A stretch of 64,000 nucleotides of DNA from Flavobacteriales bacterium (GTDB lineage: Bacteria; Bacteroidota; Bacteroidia; Flavobacteriales_E; Vicingaceae). Location: NCBI GenBank assembly GCA_029262875.1, contig JAJCYO010000115.1:32050-96049 (forward strand). Direction: 5' to 3'. Position numbers and translations under genes: made by a program. Shown piece by piece: positions 1 to 8,226 of the stretch. Position 1 is the stretch's first letter; each line of letters starts with the position of its first letter. The notes under the pieces are model-generated. The model did not search any database. It was not told where the DNA came from and saw nothing but the letters and a program-made list of their open reading frames with translations.

Positions 1-12
1 CAAAGCAATCAA

Positions 13-2055
13 CTAGTCCATACTTTGAAACGCTTGTAATCCACAATTTAAGTAATCCTTATACTCATCTACATCTGGTGTATATCCTATAGGATTTCCT
101 AATAAATGTCCATCTGGACTCAACATGACATAATAAGGTTGAGAGTTGTTGTTAAAAACATGGGTCTGAAACGTTGACCATTTATTACCAATCGTTCTAA
201 TTTTCTTTACCCTCTTTTTTCCTTCACTTTCGAATTCAAAAACTCCCTGTTTTTCTGCTGGAAGCTCAACTTTATCATCGACATAAAGTGAAACCAAAAT
301 AAAATCTTTTTCCAGTTTTTCTTTAATTGCTTCATCTGTCCAAACAGTTTCTTCCATCTTTCTACAATTAACACAAGCCCAACCTGTAAAATCTATTAGC
401 AAAGGTTTATTCTGCTTTATTGACTCTTCCATTGCTAATTCATAATCAGTAAACTCTGAATGAAAACTATCGTTATCATACCAACTGTAAAAAGAAGGTG
501 GCGGAAAGCCACTTAGTAAGTTATGATTCCATGGTGAATTTTTCATCACTCCAGGTGCAATGTAAATGGTAAAACCAATTATTAGCGAAGCAAAGATTAT
601 TCTAAACTTTGAAAATTTACCAATTGGTGAATCATGAGGAAACTTAATCCAACCTATTAAATAAAAGGATAGTCCTACACCTACTAATGTCCATATTAAA
701 AAGAACGTTTCTCTTTTAATTAAACCCCATTGCTCTACTAAATCGGCATTGGATAAAAACTTCAGCGCTAACGCTATTTCAACAAATCCTAAAACTACTT
801 TAACTGAATTTAACCATCCTCCAGATTGAGGTAGCTTATTCATAAAACTTGGGAAAGCGGCAAACACCGCAAACGGCAATCCTAATGCTATCCCAAAGCC
901 ACTCATTGCAGCACTAATTGGCCAAGGTCCATTTTTTAATGCACTTCCTAGTACGGTACCTAAAATAGGGCCTGTACACGAGAAAGAAACTAAAGCCAAT
1001 GTTAATGCCATGAAAAATATACCTAACACTCCTCCTATGTTTGAAGCAGAATCAGCCTTGTTACTAAACTTGCTCGGTAATGTAATTTCAAAATAACCAA
1101 AGAAGGAAATAGCAAAGACAACAAAGACAACAAAGAATAGAACATTTAACCAGACACTCGTTGCTACCTCACTCAATACGGCAGGGTCTGCATTAAAATG
1201 AAAAGGGACACTTAATAAAGCATAAATAAGAAAGATGAAAAAGCCATACAAGATTGCTTTACCTATACCACTTGAGCCTCCGTCCCCTTTTGTAAAGAAA
1301 CTTACCGTAAGTGGTATCATTGGAAAAACACAAGGGGTTAACAATGCAATTAAACCACCTATAAAGCCAAATAAAAAGACTAACCAAACATTGCTAATAG
1401 ACTTCTTTTCTCCACAGTCTCCTATAGGGTGCTCCAAATCCATATTGGGTATTCCTGGAATAATTTCACTTATTTCTAATTTATTAGAAGTAGTATCGAC
1501 AGGTTCAACAACTACCACCGCAGTATCTACGGTATCTCCATTTTCTGAATTAACGTCTCCACATCCTTTTACTTTTACACTAAACTCAGCATCATAAGGT
1601 GGCAAACAAAAAGCTGCCTCTCCATCTACCTCTTCCTTACAGGTTTGAAATGAAAACCTTCCTTTTAATGTAAAGTCATTAGCAGACAAAACTTTTATCT
1701 TCCTTCTTAACGTAATCGTTTTAGAATGCTGGTAGATTTCATCTTTTGTTATGTCATCAACATAAAATTCTGGTTTAGGCTCAACAATTTTTCCTATAAT
1801 TTCATAATTAGATGACTCTTCTGGCTCCACTTCCACCGGTATTAGCCATGATCCTTCGGGCAAATTAGCTGCATAAACATGCCAATGTTCTATCATGGTT
1901 ATTTTCCCTACAATGGTAGCATCACAACCATTTTGCTCAATACTGAACTCCCAACTCACCTTATCTTCTGGATAATTAATTTGAGCGTCAGCGCCACTAA
2001 TCAATAGCAATAATGCAACTACTGGTAACAAGAAGTATTTCTTAACTAATTTCAT
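13..2055 (-). CDS. dsbD: DsbD-like thiol:disulfide interchange protein
   Basis: Membrane protein that passes electrons from the cytoplasm to periplasmic thiol proteins. Seen: signal peptide at the N-terminus, a periplasmic DsbD-alpha-like domain (about residues 25-165), an eight-helix-like membrane region opening with the family motif TPCVFPMIPL, and a C-terminal thioredoxin domain whose active site is WACVNC (Cys561 and Cys564). The 680-residue length suits the family. An in-frame ATG exists at 2085, but a TAnnTTTG promoter box on this strand covers 2083-2090, and the hydrophobic signal begins at MKLVKKY, so the start at 2055 is preferred. Family membership is clear; the particular client proteins are unknown. 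Confidence 0.88.
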   Translation of the reverse strand: MKLVKKYFLLPVVALLLLISGADAQINYPEDKVSWEFSIEQNGCDATIVGKITMIEHWHVYAANLPEGSWLIPVEVEPEESSNYEIIGKIVEPKPEFYVDDITKDEIYQHSKTITLRRKIKVLSANDFTLKGRFSFQTCKEEVDGEAAFCLPPYDAEFSVKVKGCGDVNSENGDTVDTAVVVVEPVDTTSNKLEISEIIPGIPNMDLEHPIGDCGEKKSISNVWLVFLFGFIGGLIALLTPCVFPMIPLTVSFFTKGDGGSSGIGKAILYGFFIFLIYALLSVPFHFNADPAVLSEVATSVWLNVLFFVVFVVFAISFFGYFEITLPSKFSNKADSASNIGGVLGIFFMALTLALVSFSCTGPILGTVLGSALKNGPWPISAAMSGFGIALGLPFAVFAAFPSFMNKLPQSGGWLNSVKVVLGFVEIALALKFLSNADLVEQWGLIKRETFFLIWTLVGVGLSFYLIGWIKFPHDSPIGKFSKFRIIFASLIIGFTIYIAPGVMKNSPWNHNLLSGFPPPSFYSWYDNDSFHSEFTDYELAMEESIKQNKPLLIDFTGWACVNCRKMEETVWTDEAIKEKLEKDFILVSLYVDDKVELPAEKQGVFEFESEGKKRVKKIRTIGNKWSTFQTHVFNNNSQPYYVMLSPDGHLLGNPIGYTPDVDEYKDYLNCGLQAFQSMD

Positions 2056-2082
2056 CAATTCTTCATTATAATAATAGGATTC

Positions 2083-2090
2083 CAAAAATA
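2083..2090 (-). promoter_or_regulatory. -7 promoter box for dsbD-like gene
   Basis: Reads TATTTTTG on the minus strand, matching the Bacteroidota -7 consensus TAnnTTTG. It lies 28 bp before the chosen start and overlaps the alternative upstream ATG, which it therefore argues against. No clear -33 TTTG is seen. Confidence 0.45.
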
Positions 2091-2171
2091 GGGATTTTAA
2101 TTGGAGCTAAAAGGTAAGCTTTGGGACATAATTGTAATCTTAACTGTTAAAAATTCATAATTAGAAGACAT

Positions 2172-2202
2172 AAAAAAACCGAAACTAATTTTTAGTTTCG
2201 GT
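2172..2202 (-). terminator. Rho-independent terminator of the 99-residue gene
   Basis: A 9-bp perfect stem (ACCGAAACT with AGTTTCGGT) and a 7-base loop, followed on the minus strand by a run of T. It lies 23 bp after the stop of the gene at 2225-2524. Confidence 0.8.
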
Positions 2203-2224
2203 CTCGATGTATCTTTTGGTTATA

Positions 2225-2524
2225 TCAATAAAATTTTATTTCATGAATTCTCTCTATCGGGATTAATGTACCTTGTTTGAGAATGATGTTTTTTTCTGTC
2301 ACTCCCCAAACAGTAGTTTCAACTTTTTTTAACCCTTCCATGTCCTCAAAAATAATCTTGACTTTGAATTTTTTGTTATTTCCTAATTTCATGGCCCTAA
2401 CAACTCTCCTCTTCCGTTCTAACTGTTTATTTTCTGAAAGTAGGACATCACTTTTTGGAAAAGTTAATTGGGAGACATTTTCTTTGGCAACAAGCGTTGC
2501 AATCTTTGTAGCTATAGCGTTCAT
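2225..2524 (-). CDS. Small conserved-looking hypothetical protein
   Basis: A 99-residue protein I do not recognise. There is no signal peptide or membrane segment. The middle is strongly basic (KQLERKRRVVRAMKLGNNKK, about residues 33-52), and the C-terminal half looks like a small beta-sheet domain (FKVKIIFEDMEG, then ETTVWGVTEKNIILKQG and a final HEIKFY). The basic patch followed by a beta barrel-like tail would suit a nucleic-acid-binding or regulatory role, but that is only a guess from composition. It is a single gene with its own strong terminator and a 117-bp upstream gap, so it is probably transcribed alone. Confidence 0.7.
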   Translation of the reverse strand: MNAIATKIATLVAKENVSQLTFPKSDVLLSENKQLERKRRVVRAMKLGNNKKFKVKIIFEDMEGLKKVETTVWGVTEKNIILKQGTLIPIERIHEIKFY

Positions 2525-2641
2525 AAGTAAGGTAGTTTAGGTGTGAGCGGCATTAAACCTCTATCATTAACGTTAAAGATAATAAAAAGTTTCGTTTAAA
2601 CTAAGAAAATTTTGAGTCGTCAGGAATACTGGAAATCAAAC

Positions 2642-2962
2642 TTATTTTTCAAAAGAATATTCTCTTTCAACCTTTGCTATTCTAACTTTATAGCTCTTGT
2701 ACCAATCCGATTTCCCTTTGTTTTGTGCCTCTTGATGATCTACATTGCTCTTCCATTTCTGAATGGATGCTAAACTGTCCCAATAAGAAACAGAAACTCC
2801 TAATAGATCTCTGGCTGTTTCAAAACCTAAAAACCCTGGTTGTATTTTCGCCAATTCATCCATTTTTTTAGCCATTACTTGATATGCTACATCATCATTT
2901 TCTCTTATCGAAGAAAAAATAACAGCATAATAAGGCGGTTGTGGAGTATTAGCTAAGCTCAT
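2642..2962 (-). CDS. Antibiotic biosynthesis monooxygenase (ABM) domain protein
   Basis: A 106-residue dimeric alpha-beta barrel type protein of the ABM superfamily. Seen: YYAVIFSSIRE at the first strand, a helix ending in IQPGFLGFET, then VSYWDSLASIQKWK, a typical ABM signature, and DWYKSYKVRIAKVERE at the end. Members include heme-degrading and quinol-type monooxygenases as well as many proteins of unknown substrate, so no reaction is assigned. Its ATG shares one base with the stop codon of the cystathionine beta-synthase gene upstream (TAATG), so the two are translationally coupled and may act in the same redox or sulfur setting. Confidence 0.8.
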   Translation of the reverse strand: MSLANTPQPPYYAVIFSSIRENDDVAYQVMAKKMDELAKIQPGFLGFETARDLLGVSVSYWDSLASIQKWKSNVDHQEAQNKGKSDWYKSYKVRIAKVEREYSFEK

Positions 2963-4323
2963 TAAGCTATGGCTTTAATCATATCCTGCTGTGTAATGAT
3001 ATGATGTTTATCCCCATCAAAATTAACTAAAACAGCTTTTGCTCCTTGCTGAAATTGTTTAGAGATGTTCTCTATTGAGGTATCTTCTTTAACTATTGGA
3101 AATGCTTGCTCCATGATATTTTTCACAGGCAACTCTTTCAATTCTGGACTTTCACAAAGCTTAGCAAACAAATGATTATCTGTTAACGAACCTGCAAAAC
3201 CACCATCTCCAACCACAGGTATTTGAGAAATACCATATTGGTTCATTAACAATATCGCTTGTGATAATGGGTCATCCTGAGTAACCGTAACCAAATGTTT
3301 CCCTGCATGATCTTTAATTAAATCCAATGCATTGGTTTTTTCCTCATCTAAGAACCCTCTATCTCTCATCCAATCATCATTAAACATTTTACCAACATAA
3401 CGGCTCCCATGGTCATGAAATAAGACTACAACCACGTCATCTTCTGTCAATTCATCTTTTAACTGTAACAACCCTTTTATAGCTGACCCTGCTGAATTCC
3501 CTACAAATATTCCTTCTTCCTTTGCTAATTTTCTTTGCCAAACTGCTGCATCCTTATCGGTTACTTTTTCGAACTTATCTATAATGTCAAAATTCACATT
3601 CTCAGGTAAGATGTCTTCTCCTATTCCTTCTGTGATGTATGGGTAAATTTCGTTGTCATCAAAAACTCCTGTTTCATGGTATTTTTTAAATACGGAACCG
3701 TAGGTATCAATTCCCCAAATTTTGATGTCTGGGTTTTTCTCTTTTAGATATTTTCCCACTCCAGAAACAGTTCCTCCAGTACCAACTCCAACAACAAAAT
3801 GTGTTATTTTTCCTTCGGTCTGTTCCCAAATTTCAGGACCAGTGCTCAAATAATGTGCTTTAGCATTTGAAGGGTTATCGTATTGATTAACATACCAAGA
3901 GTTTGGTGTTGTTTCCGCTAAGCTCTTAGAAACAGAATAATATGAACGAGGGTCATCTGGTGGGACATTGGTTGGGCAAACATGTACTTCTGCACCAACC
4001 GCTCTTAAAATATCCATCTTCTCTTTTGACTGTTTATCGCTCAAAACACAGATTAGCTTGTATCCTTTTATGATCGCAACTAAAGCTAAGCCCATTCCAG
4101 TATTTCCAGAAGTCCCTTCAATAATTGTTCCTCCAGGTTTCAATCTTCCATCCGCTTCAGCATCTTCAATCATTTGAAGCGCCATTCTATCTTTTACCGA
4201 ATTTCCGGGGTTAGTGGTTTCTACTTTTGCTAAAACTGTTGCTGTAATATCTTCACAAGTCTTGTTCAATTTTACCAAAGGAGTATTTCCTATTGTCTCA
4301 AGAATATTATTGTAATATTTCAT
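2962..4323 (-). CDS. Cystathionine beta-synthase family PLP enzyme with CBS domains
   Basis: PLP-dependent beta-replacement enzyme that condenses serine (or O-acetylserine) with homocysteine or sulfide in cytoplasmic cysteine/cystathionine metabolism. Seen: the catalytic lysine in NPGNSVKDRMA (Lys44), the substrate loop TSGNTG (71-76), a glycine-rich phosphate loop VGTGGTVSG near residue 180, and two CBS modules in the last ~120 residues (QIPVVGDGGF; final QQDMIKAIA). The 453-residue length with a CBS tail fits cystathionine beta-synthase better than plain CysK/CysM, which lack CBS domains. The CBS pair suggests allosteric control by an adenosyl ligand. It heads a two-gene operon with the ABM protein. 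Confidence 0.88.
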   Translation of the reverse strand: MKYYNNILETIGNTPLVKLNKTCEDITATVLAKVETTNPGNSVKDRMALQMIEDAEADGRLKPGGTIIEGTSGNTGMGLALVAIIKGYKLICVLSDKQSKEKMDILRAVGAEVHVCPTNVPPDDPRSYYSVSKSLAETTPNSWYVNQYDNPSNAKAHYLSTGPEIWEQTEGKITHFVVGVGTGGTVSGVGKYLKEKNPDIKIWGIDTYGSVFKKYHETGVFDDNEIYPYITEGIGEDILPENVNFDIIDKFEKVTDKDAAVWQRKLAKEEGIFVGNSAGSAIKGLLQLKDELTEDDVVVVLFHDHGSRYVGKMFNDDWMRDRGFLDEEKTNALDLIKDHAGKHLVTVTQDDPLSQAILLMNQYGISQIPVVGDGGFAGSLTDNHLFAKLCESPELKELPVKNIMEQAFPIVKEDTSIENISKQFQQGAKAVLVNFDGDKHHIITQQDMIKAIA

Positions 4324-4345
4324 ATTATTTGGAATAAAATTTTTG

Positions 4346-4353
4346 CAAATGTA
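4346..4353 (-). promoter_or_regulatory. -7 promoter box for cystathionine beta-synthase operon
   Basis: TACATTTG on the minus strand matches TAnnTTTG and lies 23 bp before the start codon, a typical short-leader spacing in this window. No convincing -33 element. Confidence 0.45.
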
Positions 4354-4370
4354 ACAATTACCCTTCTAAA

Positions 4371-5600
4371 TTAATCGAAGCGGATTGCTTTTACTGGTGA
4401 AATTTTTGTGATAACATAAGACGGAATGACTAACATTAAAATACATATGGCTAATGTGCCCGCATTTAATATCAAAATATTGAGGAAATTCAATTCAATC
4501 GGAACGACAGAAACATAATAAGATTCTTCTGGTAACGTTAAAAACCCAAATTGTTGTTGAAGTATACAAATCGCAATTCCGATTACATTTCCCCATATTA
4601 ATCCTTTAACAATAAGGTGTGTAGCATTGTACATAAATATTTTTCTCACATCCCAATTAGGCATTCCCAGTGCTTTTAGTATCCCTATCATATTGGTTCG
4701 TTCTAATATTAAAATAAGTAAGGCTGATATAATATTGATAATTGCGACAATGATCATTAAGATAATAATCACATTTACATTTAGGTCTTGTAGTTCTAAC
4801 CAATTGAATATGTCTGGGTTTTGTTCTTTAATGGTTGAAGAATGCAAATCATATCCAACAGTTCCATAAACATAATCACCAAATTCATCCAGATCCTCAT
4901 AATTATCTATTAAAACCTCAAATCCACCAACTTGGTTTTTATCCCATCCATTTCTCTTTTGAATATGGGCAATATCTGCTATTACATATAGATTATCAAA
5001 CTGCTCCAACCCGGTTTGATAGATTCCTCTTACCTTAAAATCTTTTGGTCTAAGCTGTCCGTTTTGTTGTATAAAATAAAGGAACATTTTATCTCCTATG
5101 CCCAATTTCATTTTAGAGGCGATGTGATTGGATAACAAAATACTGTTGTCTGGCTTTTCATCATCTACTATGAAGGAGTTTCCTTCTACGATCTTTTCAT
5201 TAAAAAATCCCCAATCAAAATCACTACCAATACCTTTAACCACTACCCCATAAATTTCTTCCTTGGTTTTTATAATTCCAGCTTTAGTCGCATAAATTTG
5301 AATGTGCTTAATTCCTTCTACAGTATCCAATTCAGGGTAAAAGTCCTGGCTTTTACTAATCGGGCTTGCTTCATAAGTATTTTGGGAGTCATAACTCGTA
5401 ATTTGAATGTGACTTCCAAACCCAATTACTTTGTTTCTTATTTCTCTCTGAAAACCAGAAACAATACTAAAAGCAACTATCATTACAATTAAACTTAGTG
5501 CAATGGCAATAATTGATATCCTAATAATGGGTTTTGTAAATTTCTTTGACTGACTGTCTCCTTTAATTATATTTTTTGATATGAAATATTCGAGGTTCAA
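4371..5600 (-). CDS. LolC/LolE-type ABC transporter permease (FtsX family)
   Basis: Inner-membrane permease of the MacB/LolCDE type, which hands lipoproteins or other substrates outward using ATP hydrolysed by a separate subunit. Seen over 409 residues: one N-terminal helix (about 25-50, IISIIAIALSLIVMIVAF-like), a large periplasmic domain (about 55-270), then three C-terminal helices with the FtsX signature (ERTNMIGILKALGMPNWDVR). This 1+3 topology is that of LolC/LolE. No ATPase gene adjoins it. The start codon is TTG; a TACTTTTG box 32-39 bp upstream supports that position. Substrate is inferred from the family only. Confidence 0.85.
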   Translation of the reverse strand: MNLEYFISKNIIKGDSQSKKFTKPIIRISIIAIALSLIVMIVAFSIVSGFQREIRNKVIGFGSHIQITSYDSQNTYEASPISKSQDFYPELDTVEGIKHIQIYATKAGIIKTKEEIYGVVVKGIGSDFDWGFFNEKIVEGNSFIVDDEKPDNSILLSNHIASKMKLGIGDKMFLYFIQQNGQLRPKDFKVRGIYQTGLEQFDNLYVIADIAHIQKRNGWDKNQVGGFEVLIDNYEDLDEFGDYVYGTVGYDLHSSTIKEQNPDIFNWLELQDLNVNVIIILMIIVAIINIISALLILILERTNMIGILKALGMPNWDVRKIFMYNATHLIVKGLIWGNVIGIAICILQQQFGFLTLPEESYYVSVVPIELNFLNILILNAGTLAICILMLVIPSYVITKISPVKAIRFD

Positions 5601-5631
5601 GTTTATAGAAATTCATTTGGTTGTTGTCTAA

Positions 5632-5639
5632 CAAAAGTA
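5632..5639 (-). promoter_or_regulatory. -7 promoter box for the LolC/E-like gene
   Basis: TACTTTTG on the minus strand matches TAnnTTTG and lies 31 bp before the TTG start at 5600. It falls inside the spurious upstream extension of the divergent namZ-like reading frame. Confidence 0.45.
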
Positions 5640-5653
5640 GTAATTTGTATCAG

Positions 5654-6889
5654 ATGTCTTTAAAGCAATTCACAAATATTCTATTAATTGGTATTCTCTG
5701 TATTCGGTGTTCTGGACAAGAGCCCGCACCTATCCAAAATAATAAGGTAAAAGTAATTGTTACTGAACCTTCAAAACTACTCCCAATAGTTGTCGGTGCT
5801 GAAAGAACAAATTCCTATCTAAAAGGCTTAGAAGGAAAAAAAGTTGGTATAGTTGCCAATCATACCTCCATGATCAAGGAGACCCACTTAGTTGATTCAT
5901 TGGTAGGTTTAGGTGTAAATGTTGTTAGTGTTTTTAGTCCGGAACACGGTTTTAGGGGAACTGCAGATGCCGGAGAAAAAGTAAGCTCCAACATTGATAA
6001 AAAAACAGGACTACCTATTGTTTCTCTTTATGGAAAAAACAAAAAACCATCCAAAGAACAAATCAAAGGTTTAGATGTTATTATTTTTGATATACAAGAT
6101 GTTGGTGCTCGATTTTACACCTACATTTCTACCATGCATTATGTAATGGAGGCTTGTGCAGAAAACAATAAACAACTCATTGTTTTAGACAGACCAAATC
6201 CTAATGGACATTATGTAGATGGTCCCATTTTAGAGAAAGAGCATCAATCTTTTGTTGGATTGCACCCTGTTCCTATTGTTCATGGTATGACCATTGGAGA
6301 ATATGCCCAATTGATAAACGGTGAAGGATGGTTAGCTAATAAAGTTAAATGTGAATTAACTGTCGTAAAGATGGAAGGCTACGATCACACTCGACATTAT
6401 AAATTACCCATTAAACCTTCTCCTAATCTACCAAATATGAGTTCGATTTATTTGTACCCTTCCTTGTGTTTGTTTGAGGGAACACCCATTAGCGTGGGAA
6501 GGGGAACTGACAAACCTTTTCAAATCTTAGGGCATCCAAAAATGAAGTCAGATCGCTATTCATTTACCCCTAAGAGTATGGCAGGTGCTAAGTCTCCTAA
6601 ATTAGAAGATGAAAAATGCCAGGGTTATGACTTATCTTTTTTTGGTACAGCGTATATGAAAGGTAAAGGAACCATTAATCTTTATTGGCTCATTGAAATT
6701 TACACTAACTTTCCAGAAAAAGAAGGATTTTTTAATGACATGTTTACGTTATTAGCTGGCACAAAAAAACTCCAACAACAAATTGAAGCTGGTAAAACTG
6801 AACAAGAAATACATGCTTCTTGGAAGGTTGGTCTTGAACAATTTAAGCAAACACGGCAACAATATTTATTGTATACCGATTTTGAGTAG
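5654..6889 (+). CDS. namZ: NamZ-type exo-beta-N-acetylmuramidase (DUF1343)
   Basis: Cell-wall recycling enzyme family (formerly DUF1343) that removes N-acetylmuramic acid from the non-reducing end of peptidoglycan fragments in the periplasm. Seen: an N-terminal hydrophobic signal ending in a cysteine-containing stretch (LLIGILCIRCSGQ), so secreted or lipid-anchored, then the family motifs SPEHGFRG (residues 95-102), FDIQDVGARFYTYISTM, DRPNPNG and GRGTDKPFQ. Length 411 residues matches the family. The frame is open from 5621, but the ATG at 5654 begins the signal peptide. It is divergent from the LolC/E-like gene. It fits with MltF elsewhere in the window as wall-turnover functions. Confidence 0.88.
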   Translation: MSLKQFTNILLIGILCIRCSGQEPAPIQNNKVKVIVTEPSKLLPIVVGAERTNSYLKGLEGKKVGIVANHTSMIKETHLVDSLVGLGVNVVSVFSPEHGFRGTADAGEKVSSNIDKKTGLPIVSLYGKNKKPSKEQIKGLDVIIFDIQDVGARFYTYISTMHYVMEACAENNKQLIVLDRPNPNGHYVDGPILEKEHQSFVGLHPVPIVHGMTIGEYAQLINGEGWLANKVKCELTVVKMEGYDHTRHYKLPIKPSPNLPNMSSIYLYPSLCLFEGTPISVGRGTDKPFQILGHPKMKSDRYSFTPKSMAGAKSPKLEDEKCQGYDLSFFGTAYMKGKGTINLYWLIEIYTNFPEKEGFFNDMFTLLAGTKKLQQQIEAGKTEQEIHASWKVGLEQFKQTRQQYLLYTDFE

Positions 6890-6954
6890 TTGAATGTTAA
6901 TATCATTTTTGTTTCAATTACCTCTCAGCTTATTAAATAGCTAATTTTATTTCC

Positions 6955-7824
6955 ATGAGACAACTTATCCCAAAAAATATTATTCATAATGAATGTTGTT
7001 TAAAAACGATGTCTGAAATGCCTAATGAGCTAATTGACTTAACCATTACTTCTCCTCCTTATGATAACTTAAGAAATTATAATAGTCATATAAAAGGAAA
7101 TAAAACTGAATATAATGGCTATTCATTTCCTTTTGAAAAAATTGCAAAAGAATTATATAGAGTAACTAAAAAAGGTGGTGTTGTGGTATGGGTTGTTGCT
7201 GATTCAACTGTTAAAGGAAGTGAAACAGGAAGTTCATTTCGACAAGCATTATTTTTTAAAGAATGTGGATTCAATCTTTTTGATACAATGATTTACTCCA
7301 AGCCACCAAGAGGGGCAGTAGGAAATAACACAACATACTGGCAATCATTTGAATATATGTTTATCTTAAGTAAAGGAAAACCAAAAACAATTAACCTTAT
7401 AAAGGATAGAGAGAATAAAGAATCAAGAAAAGGTGATAATGGTACAAAGAGACTTCAAAATGGACAATTACTCCAAGTTAGTAGAGGTGGTTATGGCCAA
7501 TTCGGAAGAAGGACTAATATATGGAAATATAATATCGGGAAAGGGCATTCTACTCAAGACGACATAGCATTTAAACATCCTGCAATATTTCCCGAAAAAT
7601 TAGCTCATGACCATATCTTAACATGGAGTAATAAAGGTGATTTAATATATGATCCAATGATAGGTAGTGGAACAGTTGCTAAAGAAAGTATCTTATTGGA
7701 GAGAAATTATCTGGGAAGTGAAATCAATAAAGAATATTGTGATATTTCTGAAATACGAATTGCTAAATTAAAAGAATCTTTATCTAATTATATAGAACTC
7801 GAATATGTCGGAGCAGCAAACTAA
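6955..7824 (+). CDS. Beta-class site-specific DNA methyltransferase
   Basis: S-adenosylmethionine-dependent DNA modification enzyme, 289 residues. Seen: catalytic motif IV as TSPPYDN (Ser33-Tyr36) near the N-terminus and the SAM-binding motif I as DPMIGSGT (233-240) near the C-terminus; this IV-before-I order is that of the beta class. SPPY is the form most often found in N4-cytosine enzymes, so N4 methylation is likely but not proven. The segment between (about 140-215) would hold the target recognition region; the recognition sequence cannot be read. Its last 20 bp overlap the HNH gene. It sits between two otherwise convergent housekeeping genes, which suggests insertion. Confidence 0.9.
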   Translation: MRQLIPKNIIHNECCLKTMSEMPNELIDLTITSPPYDNLRNYNSHIKGNKTEYNGYSFPFEKIAKELYRVTKKGGVVVWVVADSTVKGSETGSSFRQALFFKECGFNLFDTMIYSKPPRGAVGNNTTYWQSFEYMFILSKGKPKTINLIKDRENKESRKGDNGTKRLQNGQLLQVSRGGYGQFGRRTNIWKYNIGKGHSTQDDIAFKHPAIFPEKLAHDHILTWSNKGDLIYDPMIGSGTVAKESILLERNYLGSEINKEYCDISEIRIAKLKESLSNYIELEYVGAAN

Positions 7825-8209
7825 GAGATGTAAGGAATGTGAGATAGAAAAAAATATTGAAGATTTCGCTCCAAATCAATATGGCAAAAATAATAGAGTT
7901 TTAAGAAGACCTGTTTGTAGAGAATGTTACTCAAAAAAGGTTAAGGCTGATCCAAAACTTAAGAGATTATTTGAAAAAGATAATCCAAGGCCAAAAATCG
8001 GTGAAGAATTTTCTTGTCCAATTTGTGTGCGAACTTTTAAAAGAGAGCATAACAATGATGTTGTCTTAGATCATAGCCATATTGATGGTAGTATTAGGGG
8101 CTGGCTTTGCAATAGTTGCAATACGAGCTTAGGTAAATTTGGAGATAATATTGAAACTTTACAGAATGCAATTGATTGGTTGCTTAAACATAAGAATTCC
8201 AATAGTTAA
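7805..8209 (+). CDS. Endonuclease VII-like HNH (beta-beta-alpha-Me) nuclease
   Basis: A 134-residue nuclease of the recombination endonuclease VII type. Seen: one zinc site from Cys71/Cys74 and Cys102/Cys105, with the catalytic pair Asp89-His90 (LDHSH) and Asn106 directly after the last zinc cysteine (CNSCN); this is the layout of T4 endonuclease VII. A second CxxC pair set in front (Cys9/Cys12, Cys38/Cys41) could form another zinc ribbon, as in restriction enzymes of this fold such as Hpy99I. The ATG lies inside the methyltransferase gene (20-bp overlap), so the two are translated together. Likely the restriction partner of that enzyme; a Holliday-junction role or homing role is the alternative. 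Confidence 0.85.
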   Translation: MSEQQTKRCKECEIEKNIEDFAPNQYGKNNRVLRRPVCRECYSKKVKADPKLKRLFEKDNPRPKIGEEFSCPICVRTFKREHNNDVVLDHSHIDGSIRGWLCNSCNTSLGKFGDNIETLQNAIDWLLKHKNSNS

Positions 8210-8226
8210 AACTCTTGAAAGACTAA

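Noticed and set aside
1235..1597. 120-codon plus-strand frame inside the dsbD-like gene
   Set aside because: Antisense shadow of an unmistakable gene; Pro/Ser/Thr-rich translation without any domain.
4627..5038. Plus-strand frames inside the LolC/E-like gene
   Set aside because: Shadows with no domain; the minus-strand gene is well supported.
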